A DNA stretch of 64,000 bases from Qipengyuania mesophila (lineage in GTDB: Bacteria; Pseudomonadota; Alphaproteobacteria; Sphingomonadales; Sphingomonadaceae), in contig NZ_JAIGNU010000002.1 in assembly GCF_019711655.1 (NCBI RefSeq), forward strand, positions 434,001 to 498,000, given 5' to 3'. Below, one piece after another: positions 16,702-25,952 of this stretch. Every line of letters begins with the position of its first letter. Position 1 is the stretch's first letter. A program made the translations under genes and the position numbers. Under the pieces are notes generated by a model. The model was not told the origin of the DNA and ran no database searches. It was given only the letters and a program-made list of their open reading frames with translations.

Positions 16702-17723
16702 GCCGCCTCTCCCCAGCCTGCGACACCGCGTGCGCGGCGGGTGAGCACATCGAGCGCAGCCATGCGGATCGCGACTCCCATTTCGACCTGCCGGGTGATG
16801 ATCGACCGGTCGATCATGTCGGCGACCTCGCTGTCGATCTCGACTCCGCGGTTCATCGGCCCCGGGTGCATCACCAGCGCATCCTTGGCAGCCCTGTCGA
16901 GACGCTCTTTCGTGAGACCGTAGAGATGGTGGTATTCGCGCGCCGATGGGATGAACTGTCCGCTCATCCGCTCGGTCTGCAGCCGCAGCATCATCGCCAC
17001 ATCGGCGCCTTCGAGCGCAGCATCGAAATCGTGAAACACCTCCGCCCCCATGGCTTCGATCCCGACCGGCATGAGCGCGGGCGGAGCACACAGCCGCACC
17101 GATGCGCCGAGCGCCTGGAGACAAAGCAGGTTGGAGCGCGCCACCCGGCTATGCAGGATGTCGCCGCAGATCACGATTGTGAGCCCGGTGAAATCCTCCG
17201 CCGCAGCGCCGCGAGCGCGCAGCGCATGGCGCAGCGCAAGCGCATCGAGCAGGGCCTGTGTCGGATGTTCGTGCTGCCCGTCGCCCGCGTTGAGCACGGG
17301 GCAATCGACCTTGTCGGCGATCAACTGGGTCGCCCCGCTCGAACCGTGGCGGATGACGATCGCATCGGCGCGCATGGCATTGAGCGTTATCGCCGTGTCG
17401 ATCAGCGTCTCGCCCTTCTTCACGCTCGATTGCGCGGCATGCATGTTGACCACGTCGGCGCCCAGCCGCTTGCCGGCGATCTCGAAGCTCAGCAGCGTAC
17501 GCGTGGAGTTTTCGAAGAAGGCGTTGATGACGGTCAGGCCCGACAGCAGGTTCTCGTGCTTGGTCGCCTGCCGGTTGAGCGCGACCCACTGTTCCGCCTC
17601 GTCGAGCAGGAAGAGAATCTCGTGCCGTTCGAGCTGGCCGATACCGATCAGGTCGCGGTGCGGGAACGCGAGGCCGCCCGCCGGATAGCGGGCCGCGTGC
17701 GGCGGGTTTGGCGTCGATGTCAT
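16698..17723 (-). CDS. pyrB: Aspartate carbamoyltransferase catalytic subunit
   Basis: This 341-residue protein carries FFENSTRT (carbamoyl-phosphate binding), [21 protein letters not shown] and the late HPGPMNRG motif, all diagnostic of the ATCase catalytic chain. It catalyses the first committed step of pyrimidine synthesis. Start 17723 ([17 protein letters not shown]) is chosen over 17762; it is still about 25 residues longer than E. coli PyrB at the N-terminus, as in other class A ATCases that pair with PyrC'. Overlap with pyrC' is 4 bp. Confidence 0.95.
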   Translation of the reverse strand: MTSTPNPPHAARYPAGGLAFPHRDLIGIGQLERHEILFLLDEAEQWVALNRQATKHENLLSGLTVINAFFENSTRTLLSFEIAGKRLGADVVNMHAAQSSVKKGETLIDTAITLNAMRADAIVIRHGSSGATQLIADKVDCPVLNAGDGQHEHPTQALLDALALRHALRARGAAAEDFTGLTIVICGDILHSRVARSNLLCLQALGASVRLCAPPALMPVGIEAMGAEVFHDFDAALEGADVAMMLRLQTERMSGQFIPSAREYHHLYGLTKERLDRAAKDALVMHPGPMNRGVEIDSEVADMIDRSIITRQVEMGVAIRMAALDVLTRRARGVAGWGEAA

Positions 17724-17827
17724 TGAGACCACGCCCTTAGTCGAGCAGCCTGTGCCGCTCAAGCGCTTTCCGGTGGCAAAGTCCCGCGTGCTTCCCTAAC
17801 TCGGCATGCAGACAGGAGATTTGACGC

Positions 17828-19708
17828 ATGAAATTCGCTGGCAAGGTCTGGCGCCTCTTGGTCGGCATCAAGGACGGGCTGGTGCTCGTCTTCATGCTGC
17901 TGTTCTTCTCGGCGCTGTTCGCGGTGCTGACCGCACGACCAAGCCCGGCCTCGGTGCGCGAAGGCGCATTGCTGATCGCGCTCGACGGCGCGGTGGTCGA
18001 GGAACGTACCGAGATCGATCCGATCGAGGCGCTGCTTTCGGGCGAGGCGCCGATGGGCGAATACCAGGCACGCGACCTGGTCCACGCCCTCGACGAGGCC
18101 GCCGGCGACAAGCGCATCTCCGCCGTCGTGCTCGATCTCGACCGCTTTCTCGGCGGCGGACAGGTCCATATGCAGGAGATCGGCGAGGCGCTCGACCGGG
18201 TGCGCGCAGCCGAGAAACCGGTGCTTGCCTATGCCACTGCCTATACCGACGATGCCATGCTCCTCGCCGCGCATGCGAGCGAAGTCTGGGTCAACCCACT
18301 GGGCGGTGCCATCGTCGTCGGCCCCGGCGGCGAGCGGCTCTATTACGCCGGGCTGCTCGACAAGCTGAAGGTCAATGCCCGGGTCTACAAGGTCGGCGAA
18401 TACAAGAGCGCGGTCGAACCCTACAGCCGCAGCGACATGTCCGAGCCGGCACGCGAGAATGCGCGCGCGCTCTATGAAACGCTGTGGGAGGAATATCGCG
18501 CCAATCTGAAGAAGGCGCGCCCCGGCGCCGATATCGCCCGCATCACCACCCGGCCGGTCGAGTGGATCTCCGCGGCGAAGGGCGACCTCGCCACCGCGGC
18601 CTTGCAGGCGGGCTTGGTCGACAAACTCGGCAGCCGGACCGACTTTGACAAGCGCGTGGTCGAACTGGTCGGCGCAGACGACTGGGGCGATGGCCCCAAT
18701 GCCTATCCGCACACCGATCTCGCGGTATGGGTCGAGGACAATCCCCTCCCCCGCAAGGGCAAGCCCATCGGCGTGATCACCGTGGCGGGCGAAATCGTCG
18801 ACGGCGATGCCGGCCCCGGCGTTGCCGGCGGCGACCGGATCGCCGGCCTGCTCGACGATGCGCTCGAAGACGATCTCGCTGGCCTCGTGGTCCGCGTCGA
18901 TTCGCCCGGTGGCTCGGTTCTCGCCAGCGAGGCGATCCGCGAAGCGATCCTGCGGCACAAGGCACGCGACATCCCGATCGCGGTCTCGATGGCCAATGTC
19001 GCGGCGAGCGGCGGCTATTGGGTCTCGACCCCGGCCGACCGGATCTTCGCCGAACCCGAGACGATCACCGGCTCGATCGGCATTTTCGCGGTCGTCCCGA
19101 CCTTCGAGCAGACCGCGGCGATGGTCGGCGTCACCAGCGACGGGGTGCGCACCACGCCGCTGTCGGGCCAGCCCGACTTCATTGGCGGCTTCACCCCCGA
19201 AACCGATGCGATCATGCAGGCCTTCATCGAGAACGGCTACGAAGACTTCCTCACCCGCGTGGGCGAGGCGCGCGGCATGACGCGCGACCAGGTCGACGCC
19301 GTTGGCCAGGGACGTGTCTGGGACGGTGGAACGGCGCGACAACTGCGTCTTGTCGATGAGTACGGCGGCATGGAGGAAGCGCTGCAATGGACCGCAGCGC
19401 AGGCCGATCTCGGCGACGACTGGCACGTCCAGTATCTCGGCACCAAGCCCTCGACCTATGACACGCTGCTACGCCAGTGGCTGATCGGTGACGGCGAGGA
19501 ACGGGGATCGGGCGGCGATGTCTTCGCGCGCTTCGCGCAGGGACAGACTGCGCTGGTGACGCAGATCTCGGTCGATGCGCAACGCCTGCTCGGGGCCAGA
19601 GGCGCGCAGGCTTATTGCCTCGCCTGCCCAACGACTGCGCCGACCAAGGCGCAGGTTTCCGCTCCCGAGGGATGGCTCGCGAGGGTGGTCGCCCTGCTGT
19701 TCGGCTAG
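17828..19708 (+). CDS. sppA: Signal peptide peptidase SppA, long (67K) type
   Basis: This 626-residue protein has an N-terminal membrane anchor (around KDGLVLVFMLLFFSALFAVL) and two tandem S49 domains. The catalytic pair is split as in E. coli: Lys193 in GEYKSAVEP in the N-terminal half and Ser394 in VAASGGYW in the C-terminal half, 201 residues apart. It degrades signal peptides left in the cytoplasmic membrane. Start ATG is preceded by AGGAG. The C-terminal ~70 residues continue past the E. coli end and contain a Cys pair (CLACP). It ends 78 bp before tRNA-Val. Confidence 0.93.
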   Translation: MKFAGKVWRLLVGIKDGLVLVFMLLFFSALFAVLTARPSPASVREGALLIALDGAVVEERTEIDPIEALLSGEAPMGEYQARDLVHALDEAAGDKRISAVVLDLDRFLGGGQVHMQEIGEALDRVRAAEKPVLAYATAYTDDAMLLAAHASEVWVNPLGGAIVVGPGGERLYYAGLLDKLKVNARVYKVGEYKSAVEPYSRSDMSEPARENARALYETLWEEYRANLKKARPGADIARITTRPVEWISAAKGDLATAALQAGLVDKLGSRTDFDKRVVELVGADDWGDGPNAYPHTDLAVWVEDNPLPRKGKPIGVITVAGEIVDGDAGPGVAGGDRIAGLLDDALEDDLAGLVVRVDSPGGSVLASEAIREAILRHKARDIPIAVSMANVAASGGYWVSTPADRIFAEPETITGSIGIFAVVPTFEQTAAMVGVTSDGVRTTPLSGQPDFIGGFTPETDAIMQAFIENGYEDFLTRVGEARGMTRDQVDAVGQGRVWDGGTARQLRLVDEYGGMEEALQWTAAQADLGDDWHVQYLGTKPSTYDTLLRQWLIGDGEERGSGGDVFARFAQGQTALVTQISVDAQRLLGARGAQAYCLACPTTAPTKAQVSAPEGWLARVVALLFG

Positions 19709-19786
19709 GATGCTTGCCACGCGCCGATTCGCACAGTAAAGGCGCGCCCCTGCCCTGCCGCTGCCTCGCCAGCGGCGCAGCCGGGC

Positions 19787-19861
19787 GGGCGCGTAGCTCA
19801 GTGGTAGAGCACACCCTTCACACGGGTGGGGTCGCAGGTTCAATCCCTGCCGCGCCCACCA
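19787..19861 (+). tRNA. tRNA-Val, anticodon CAC
   Basis: Acceptor stem GGGCGCG/CGCGCCC, D arm with GTAGCTCAGTGGTAGAGCAC, anticodon stem CACCC/GGGTG around loop TTCACAC (anticodon CAC), and T arm with GGTTCAATCCC. The encoded CCA is at 19859-19861. Gene content changes from core to accessory right after it, so it may mark an integration site. Confidence 0.95.
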
Positions 19862-20074
19862 TCTTTTCAATGACTTAGAAGAGATGGCCCGCATTTCCAT
19901 GAAAAAAACATGAAAAACTTGGGTGGCCATTCGCGAACATTGGCGGGGATCTCGGCGCGATAAGATTTCGAGCTGTCGCCAGCTCCATCGGACAGCATTT
20001 CCATAGCGAACCAGAGGGTTACCGCTTTTTCACGATTGGCTGACACACATGGCCATTCAAAATCGAGAGAAAGC

Positions 20075-20725
20075 ATGCCGGCCCATCAACCGATCCTTCC
20101 AGCCCAAGCGGTCGAACTCGTTAAATCCAGGAATCTCGACAGAGCTGAGACTCTTCTCGCCGACTTCGCGGCCGCAGGCCTTATCAAGACTTATGCTCTT
20201 GTGCGGGAGATAAGACCCGCTGGGGGTCCAACCGAAATTGTTCGCGATGCGCAAATCCCGACTGAGGATTGGGAGATGATCATAGCAACTGAAAATATCC
20301 AAATCGCATTGAACGGCGGAACCGTCCGGCTCCAGGGTTCGTCGCTCCAGGGAGGGATACCGTCAGTGCTGATAACCGGGATCAGCTTCTCCGAAACGGC
20401 GCTCGTGAAGGTCCTTGATCGGTATTGTGCAGCCTCACCTGCCAGCATCACAAAGCAGGCCAGCGGCTGCAATGCGCAGGCAACAATGAAGTGCACCTCT
20501 TCTCCCGCTGAATCTCTCGAATCTCAGAAAGAGGTTGTTCAACCGATCAGGTCCGGCGACCTTACTGCGTCGGTCGCGCAAGCCGAGCAGGCGACGGGGC
20601 TGGGTCGAACCACAATCGACAAGCTAATGCGAGATGGGACGCTTGTTAGAAAGAAAGTCGGAAGACGAACTTTAATCACCGTGGAAAGCATCGAGCGTCT
20701 GGTTGGTGCAAAGGCAGCCGGTTAG
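20075..20725 (+). CDS. Protein with C-terminal excisionase/MerR-like HTH domain
   Basis: This 216-residue protein has an N-terminal part (residues 1-110) that alternates strands and helices and is not recognised. The C-terminal 50 residues (SVAQAEQATGLGRTTIDKL then GTLVRKKVGRRTLITVE) form a helix-turn-helix of the HTH_17/excisionase type. Start 20075 is preceded by GAGAGAAAG; a TTG at 20036 would add 13 residues. It is the first gene downstream of tRNA-Val, as is common for excisionase-like regulators of integrated elements. A matching integrase is not visible nearby. GC content is lower than upstream genes. Confidence 0.6.
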   Translation: MPAHQPILPAQAVELVKSRNLDRAETLLADFAAAGLIKTYALVREIRPAGGPTEIVRDAQIPTEDWEMIIATENIQIALNGGTVRLQGSSLQGGIPSVLITGISFSETALVKVLDRYCAASPASITKQASGCNAQATMKCTSSPAESLESQKEVVQPIRSGDLTASVAQAEQATGLGRTTIDKLMRDGTLVRKKVGRRTLITVESIERLVGAKAAG

Positions 20726-20892
20726 TTACTGAGCTGGATGGGGAGGAGGTCGTGAGGGGTTATGGCCGCTTTGCGCCCCAATATCGGTCATTCCCGCTAA
20801 TACAATTTGGTCCTAAAAGCCGTCGTTCGCAAAACTAAGCGTAAGCAGCGGAAATGCTGAGCGACTTGGAAGCAGTAGACCGCAGCATCACT

Positions 20893-21855
20893 TCACGCCG
20901 CGTGTCGCAGCCTATGCGCGCCCTCACAGGTGTGCACCTCGATGGTCACGTGTGCGTATTCCTCATGGGTCGCCAGCAGCTCGGCATATTCTTGCGGCGG
21001 GAGTGGACGATCGGCAACCAGCGAGACGATGACGGCATAGTGCCCGGGGCCGACCCGCCAAACGTGGAGATCGGTCACCACCGCATCTCCGTCCTCGATC
21101 GCTTCGCGAACTTCCGCAAGACGATCCGGGCCAGCTTCCGCGTCAATGAGGACACTTGCCGTATCGTGCATCAACGACCAAGACCACCGAGCGATAACGA
21201 ACGCGCCGACGAGACCCATGGCAGCGTCCATCCAGGCCCATCCCAAATAGCGGCCGGCGAGTAGCGCGACGATCGCCATGACGGAGGTCAATGCATCGGC
21301 GAGAACGTGGAGGTAAGCGGAACGAAGATTGTTGTCGGTATGCGAGTGCGCGTGGCCGTGATCGTGCGAATGATCATGACCCTGATGATGGTGATGATGA
21401 TCTCCGCCTAGCAGCCATGCGCTGGCCAAGTTGACCAGCAAACCGAGGACAGCCACCCAGATCGCCTCGGAATAGGCAATATTGGCCGGGGCGAGCAGAC
21501 GCTGAAAGGATTCTACCGCAATACCGATCGCGAAGACCGCGAGAAGCAAGGCGCTCGCGAACCCCGCGAGGTCGCCGACCTTCCCCGTTCCGAAGGTGAA
21601 GCGGGGATTGCCGACATGCCGTTTCGCGAACCAGTAAGCGAAGGCTGCCACACCCAGAGCGCCAGCGTGTGTCGCCATGTGAATGCCATCCGCCAACAAG
21701 GCCATGGAACCTGTCCACAGTCCAGCGGCGATTTCGAGGACCATCATAGCCGCGGTAAGCGCTACGACCCATCGAGTTCGGCGAGCGTGACTGTCGTGCG
21801 ACGATCCGAGAAAATCGTGCTTATGGACGGAGGGGTGGGTGTGATCATGATGCAT
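20893..21855 (-). CDS. dmeF: CDF-family metal exporter, DmeF type (Co/Ni)
   Basis: This 320-residue inner-membrane protein has six transmembrane helices. The second contains LLADGIHMATHAGAL, with the metal-binding Asp and the HxxxH arrangement seen in DmeF. A cytoplasmic His-rich loop (around DHHHHHQGHDHSHDHGH) lies between helices 4 and 5. Helix 5 has HVLADALTS, the second HxxxD pair. The C-terminal cytoplasmic domain ends in HTCEGAH. It should export Co(II), Ni(II) or Zn(II) with proton antiport. It lies 150 bp downstream of the short CDF gene of the czc operon and is on the same strand. Confidence 0.88.
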   Translation of the reverse strand: MHHDHTHPSVHKHDFLGSSHDSHARRTRWVVALTAAMMVLEIAAGLWTGSMALLADGIHMATHAGALGVAAFAYWFAKRHVGNPRFTFGTGKVGDLAGFASALLLAVFAIGIAVESFQRLLAPANIAYSEAIWVAVLGLLVNLASAWLLGGDHHHHHQGHDHSHDHGHAHSHTDNNLRSAYLHVLADALTSVMAIVALLAGRYLGWAWMDAAMGLVGAFVIARWSWSLMHDTASVLIDAEAGPDRLAEVREAIEDGDAVVTDLHVWRVGPGHYAVIVSLVADRPLPPQEYAELLATHEEYAHVTIEVHTCEGAHRLRHAA

Positions 21856-22005
21856 GGCGTCGACCTATTGGCCAGAAGGATAAGCGGTCAACGACGGTTG
21901 ACCGCAGTGTTGCGAGGGGAGGCTGATGCCTTCGCTTCAAGGCATCAGCCATAGCACAGGGCAGCTCTTTGGCGCCCTCCCGATAGACATCTGGACTTAT
22001 CTCGC

Positions 22006-22617
22006 TCAAGCCTCGGCCTCGAGATCCGCAGTCTCGGAATTCGAAGCCTCCCATATCTCTTTGGCAGCGTCGAGATTCAGTAACGCGATACCCATACCAA
22101 CAATTAGATCAGGCCAGAACGAGAGTGTCATCGCCGTGATGATGCCAGCTGCGATAATGGCTATGTTGGCCAAGACATCGTTGCGGGCTGATAGGAATGC
22201 TGCGCGGGTGAGTCCTCCATTCCCATGGCGATGACGAGCAAGACGAATCGCGCATGCGAAATTTACGAGCAGGGCACCCGCGCCGGTGATCGTCAAAAGA
22301 TTCGCATCCGGCGTGACCGGCGCGCCGAACTTCGCCACAGCCGTCCAGACTGCTGCTATTCCGGGGACCAGAATCAGCAACGCTAGAAATTTGCCTGTCC
22401 GAGCTCTCGCTGCGGCCGTCCATCCGAGGGCTAGAAGGATCAGCAGGTTGATCGAAGTGTCTTCGAGAAAATCGACGCTATCGGCGAAAAGCGAGACAGA
22501 TCCGATGGACAAGGCGGCCGCAAACTCGATACCGAAATAGGCGAGGTTCGCGATCGCGACGAAGCGCACTGCAGCACGCAGATCAGCGGTCATGTTGCTG
22601 TTTTCGGACTTGTCCAT
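22006..22617 (-). CDS. Short CDF-like cation transporter
   Basis: This 203-residue protein has five or six hydrophobic helices. The second region (SIGSVSLFADSVDFLEDTSIN) resembles the CDF helix 2, where two Asp residues bind metal. A later helix contains SARNDVLANIAIIAAG, again matching the second CDF metal motif with Asn-Asp. The C-terminal cytoplasmic metal-sensing domain of normal CDF proteins is missing. The ATG overlaps the czcA stop by one base (TGATG), so translation is coupled to czcA. It is probably an accessory inner-membrane exporter in the czc operon. Confidence 0.78.
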   Translation of the reverse strand: MDKSENSNMTADLRAAVRFVAIANLAYFGIEFAAALSIGSVSLFADSVDFLEDTSINLLILLALGWTAAARARTGKFLALLILVPGIAAVWTAVAKFGAPVTPDANLLTITGAGALLVNFACAIRLARHRHGNGGLTRAAFLSARNDVLANIAIIAAGIITAMTLSFWPDLIVGMGIALLNLDAAKEIWEASNSETADLEAEA

Positions 22618-25600
22618 CAGTCGGTGTCCTTGATCGCTTCGCCATTCATGAATGGCCTGCGGCTTTCAGAACCAATTCCGCGCCTCACTGTCCTCATGAG
22701 CCAGTCTATGAGCTCGCGCCATCTTGAAGGGCCGCTCTCGTCCCCGTCTCCCTCGTTGAGGACGAGGCGAGCAATCGCAGGCAACACGAAGAGGGTCAGC
22801 GCAGTGGCCGTGATCAATCCTCCGATGACAACAGTCGCCAGAGGTCGCTGCACCTCTGCACCTGTTCCAGTCGACAGCGCCATTGGAACGAAGCCGAGTG
22901 AGGCCACGAGCGCAGTCATGAGCACCGGCCTGAGGCGCGCCAGCGCACCCTCGACGATGGCTTGATCAAGCGGGAGAGCTTCGTCGAGCCGCTGACGAAT
23001 GGCTGTCATCATCACGAGACCATTGAGGACGGCTACTCCGGAAAGGGCAATAAAGCCCACCGCAGCCGAGATGGAGAATGGTATTCCTCTGAGAGCCAAT
23101 GCGAACACCCCTCCAGCAAGCGCCATGGGGATTGCGCTGAATACCGCAAAAGCGGGTATCCATCCGCCAAGCGCCCAGAAGAGCAGCAGGAGAATCAGCG
23201 CGAAGCAGACGGGGACGATCAGCTTGAGCCGCGCCTGCGCCGCCTGGAGATTCTCGAATTGTCCGCCCCACGAGATCGACGCGCCTGGGGGCAAGGCAAC
23301 CTGATTTTCCACCTTGGCCTGAGCTTCGGCAACGAAGGAACCCAGATCACGGCCTCGCACATTGGCAGAAATGACCACCAGCCGTCGGCCGTTCTCCCGC
23401 CGCACTTCAGCGGGTCCTTCGGTGACCTGAAAGCTGGCAAGCTCCCCGAGCGGGACAGTAATGGTGCCGCTTGGCAATTGCACAGGTAATGCCCCCAGCT
23501 GATCGATATCGTTCCGGACACGATCGGGCAGTCGCACGACCACATTGAAGCGACGGTCGCCTTGAAAAACGAGGCCGGAAGCCTGGCCGCCGAGCGCGAT
23601 GGCGACCGTCTGTGAGACATCATCGGCGTTGAGGCCATATCTGGCAATGAGGGCACGATCGAGTGTGACGTCCAGCGTAGGGAACCCGCTAATCTGCTGC
23701 ACCTTGATATCCTGCGCCCCGGATACGGCTCGAAGGACATCTGCGACGTTCTGAGCAGCCGAGCCTAGGCGTGACAGATCCTCCCCGTAGATTTTGACCG
23801 CGACATCGCCCTTCACGCCCGCAATCAGCTCGTTGAAACGCAGTTGGATCGGCTGACTGAACTCAGTCGTATTGCCGAGCAGGACCTCAAGCGCTTCTTC
23901 CATCTCGGAGACCAGCTTGGTCTTGTCGAGCGAGGGATCCGGCCATTCGTCACGAGGTTTCATGATGATATAGGTGTCGGAGGCATTGGGTGACATCGCG
24001 TCGGTTGCCGCTTCGCCGAGCCCGGTTCGCGCGAATACGTGACTGACCTGCGGAAATTTGCCGAGCACCTTTTCCACCTGGCGCTGCATCACCATGGCCT
24101 GCTCGACCGAAACGGAGGGAATCCGCACTACTTCGATCGCGAAGTCGCCTTCGTCGAGCTGAGGTGTGAATTCACTGCCTAGCGTTCCGAAGAGGAGAGC
24201 AGCCGCCGCGAATACCGCCACGCCGCCGCCAATCACCCGTCGCGGACGTGACAGCGCTGCCTTGAGCCACGGTTCATACCGGCTTTTCGCAGCCCGAACG
24301 ACCCGAACCTCTCGTTCGGCGAGGCGACCGCGCAGGAGCAAGGCTATCATTGCCGGAACGAATGTGAGGGAAAGGATGAAGGCCGAGGCCAGCGCGAGCA
24401 TGACGGTTATCGCCATTGGCGAAAAGGTCTTTCCCTCCACGCCGGTGAAGGTGAGCAAGGGCGCGTAGACCAGAAGGATGATCGCCTGACCGTATACTGT
24501 CGGCTTGATCATTTCCTGCGCGGCCTTGCGTGTTTCAGCAAGGCGTTCACCGAGGGTCAGAAGCCTGCCCTCATCATGCTGTCTGGCCGCCAGGCGAGCG
24601 ATGCCGTTCTCCACGATGATTACCGCACCATCGACGATGAGACCGAAATCAAGCGCGCCCAGGCTCATCAGGTTGCCCGACACGCCGAGCCGATTCATGC
24701 CGATGGCTGCCATCAGCATGGAAATCGGAATCACCAGGGCCGCGATCAGCGCGGCGCGAATATTCCCCAGCAGGAGAAACAGCACCACGATGACAAGCAG
24801 CGCGCCTTCGGTGAGATTTTTTTCGACTGTCGCTATGGTCTTTTCGACAAGCGAGGAACGGTTGTAGACGGGCTCGACTGTGACCCCCGCTGGCAGGGTT
24901 TGTGCAACGGCCTTTAGCTTCGTCGTGCCCGCTTCAGCCACGGTGCGGCTGTTTTCACCGGTCCGCATCAGCAAAGTGCCGATCACGACCTCTTCGCCAT
25001 CTAGGGATGCTCCGCCGGTGCGAAGATTGCCGCCGATCCGCACCGTAGCCACATCGGCAACCCGAACAGGCACATTCTCACGGGTCGCCACGACCGCGTT
25101 CCTGATATCTTCGACCCCTCCCAGTCGGGCGTCTTGCCGCACCAGCAATGCTTCGCCGCCACGATTTATGAAGTTCGCTCCCTTGATGACGTTGGCTTTC
25201 TGGAGGGCATCGGACAGGTCCTGAAAGGAAAGGCCATACGCGATCAGTCGATTGGGCTCGGGTTGGACAATGAATTGTTTTTCATAGCCACCGATTGAAT
25301 CCACGCTCGCCACGCCCGGGACCTGCTGCATTGCGGGCGAGATGATCCAATCCTGGACCGATCTGAGATAGGCAAATCGCGCTTGCTTGGAGTCGAGCCG
25401 TTCGCCTTCCGGAGTTAGAAACGAGCCATCCGGCTGCCAGCCGGTGCCGCCCGCGCTGGTCTGACCCTTTGGTTCGAACGACACCGACCACATCAGAACT
25501 TCGCCCAGGCCCGTGGCGAGTGGTCCCATACTTGGTTCGGCGCCGGGAGGAAGCGAACCGGCGATTTCGCTGAGACGCTCGGCAATCTGTGTGCGGGCGA

Positions 25601-25952
25601 AATAGATATCGGTGCTTTCGGAGAAGACGGCCGTCACCTGGCTGAAACCATTGCGCGAAATGGAGCGCGTCATCTCCAGCCCGGGAATACCGGCAAGGCC
25701 TGTCTCCACTGGGAAGGTGACCTGGCTTTCTACCTGCGCTGGTGACAGGGCCGGTGCCACCGTGTTGATCTGCACCTGATTGTTGGTGATGTCGGGGACC
25801 GCATCGATTGGCAATTTGGTCAAATTGTAGGCTCCCAGCGCCGCGACAAGGGCGACGGCGACAAGGACCCCCCAACGGAAGCGAACGGCGAGATCGAGAA
25901 CCGGCCTAAGTGGGCCATGGTTCTTCTCGGGCACGGTGTTTCCCTCACTCAT
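22617..25952 (-). CDS. czcA: Heavy-metal RND efflux pump, CzcA/CusA family
   Basis: This 1111-residue inner-membrane pump has the RND layout: a TM helix, a large periplasmic loop, six TM helices, a second large loop and five TM helices. Helix 4 reads DFGLIVDGAVIIVEN, the DFG...D...E motif of the HME-RND (heavy metal) class. The pump drives Zn, Cd or Co, or a related divalent cation, out through CzcB and CzcC using the proton gradient. Start 25952 is preceded by AGGGAGAGG, and it overlaps the czcB stop by 8 bp. The frame is open to 26009, but that part is inside czcB. The exact metal is not decided by sequence. Confidence 0.93.
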   Translation of the reverse strand: MSEGNTVPEKNHGPLRPVLDLAVRFRWGVLVAVALVAALGAYNLTKLPIDAVPDITNNQVQINTVAPALSPAQVESQVTFPVETGLAGIPGLEMTRSISRNGFSQVTAVFSESTDIYFARTQIAERLSEIAGSLPPGAEPSMGPLATGLGEVLMWSVSFEPKGQTSAGGTGWQPDGSFLTPEGERLDSKQARFAYLRSVQDWIISPAMQQVPGVASVDSIGGYEKQFIVQPEPNRLIAYGLSFQDLSDALQKANVIKGANFINRGGEALLVRQDARLGGVEDIRNAVVATRENVPVRVADVATVRIGGNLRTGGASLDGEEVVIGTLLMRTGENSRTVAEAGTTKLKAVAQTLPAGVTVEPVYNRSSLVEKTIATVEKNLTEGALLVIVVLFLLLGNIRAALIAALVIPISMLMAAIGMNRLGVSGNLMSLGALDFGLIVDGAVIIVENGIARLAARQHDEGRLLTLGERLAETRKAAQEMIKPTVYGQAIILLVYAPLLTFTGVEGKTFSPMAITVMLALASAFILSLTFVPAMIALLLRGRLAEREVRVVRAAKSRYEPWLKAALSRPRRVIGGGVAVFAAAALLFGTLGSEFTPQLDEGDFAIEVVRIPSVSVEQAMVMQRQVEKVLGKFPQVSHVFARTGLGEAATDAMSPNASDTYIIMKPRDEWPDPSLDKTKLVSEMEEALEVLLGNTTEFSQPIQLRFNELIAGVKGDVAVKIYGEDLSRLGSAAQNVADVLRAVSGAQDIKVQQISGFPTLDVTLDRALIARYGLNADDVSQTVAIALGGQASGLVFQGDRRFNVVVRLPDRVRNDIDQLGALPVQLPSGTITVPLGELASFQVTEGPAEVRRENGRRLVVISANVRGRDLGSFVAEAQAKVENQVALPPGASISWGGQFENLQAAQARLKLIVPVCFALILLLLFWALGGWIPAFAVFSAIPMALAGGVFALALRGIPFSISAAVGFIALSGVAVLNGLVMMTAIRQRLDEALPLDQAIVEGALARLRPVLMTALVASLGFVPMALSTGTGAEVQRPLATVVIGGLITATALTLFVLPAIARLVLNEGDGDESGPSRWRELIDWLMRTVRRGIGSESRRPFMNGEAIKDTD

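Noticed and set aside
17759..19426. 555-residue open frame opposite sppA
   Set aside because: Repetitive Ala/Gly/Asp composition and opposite to sppA, which has both catalytic residues.
20893..21855. His-rich repeat region as a possible CRISPR or tandem repeat
   Set aside because: The repetition of HDHSH-like codons codes for the metal-binding loop of the CDF transporter.
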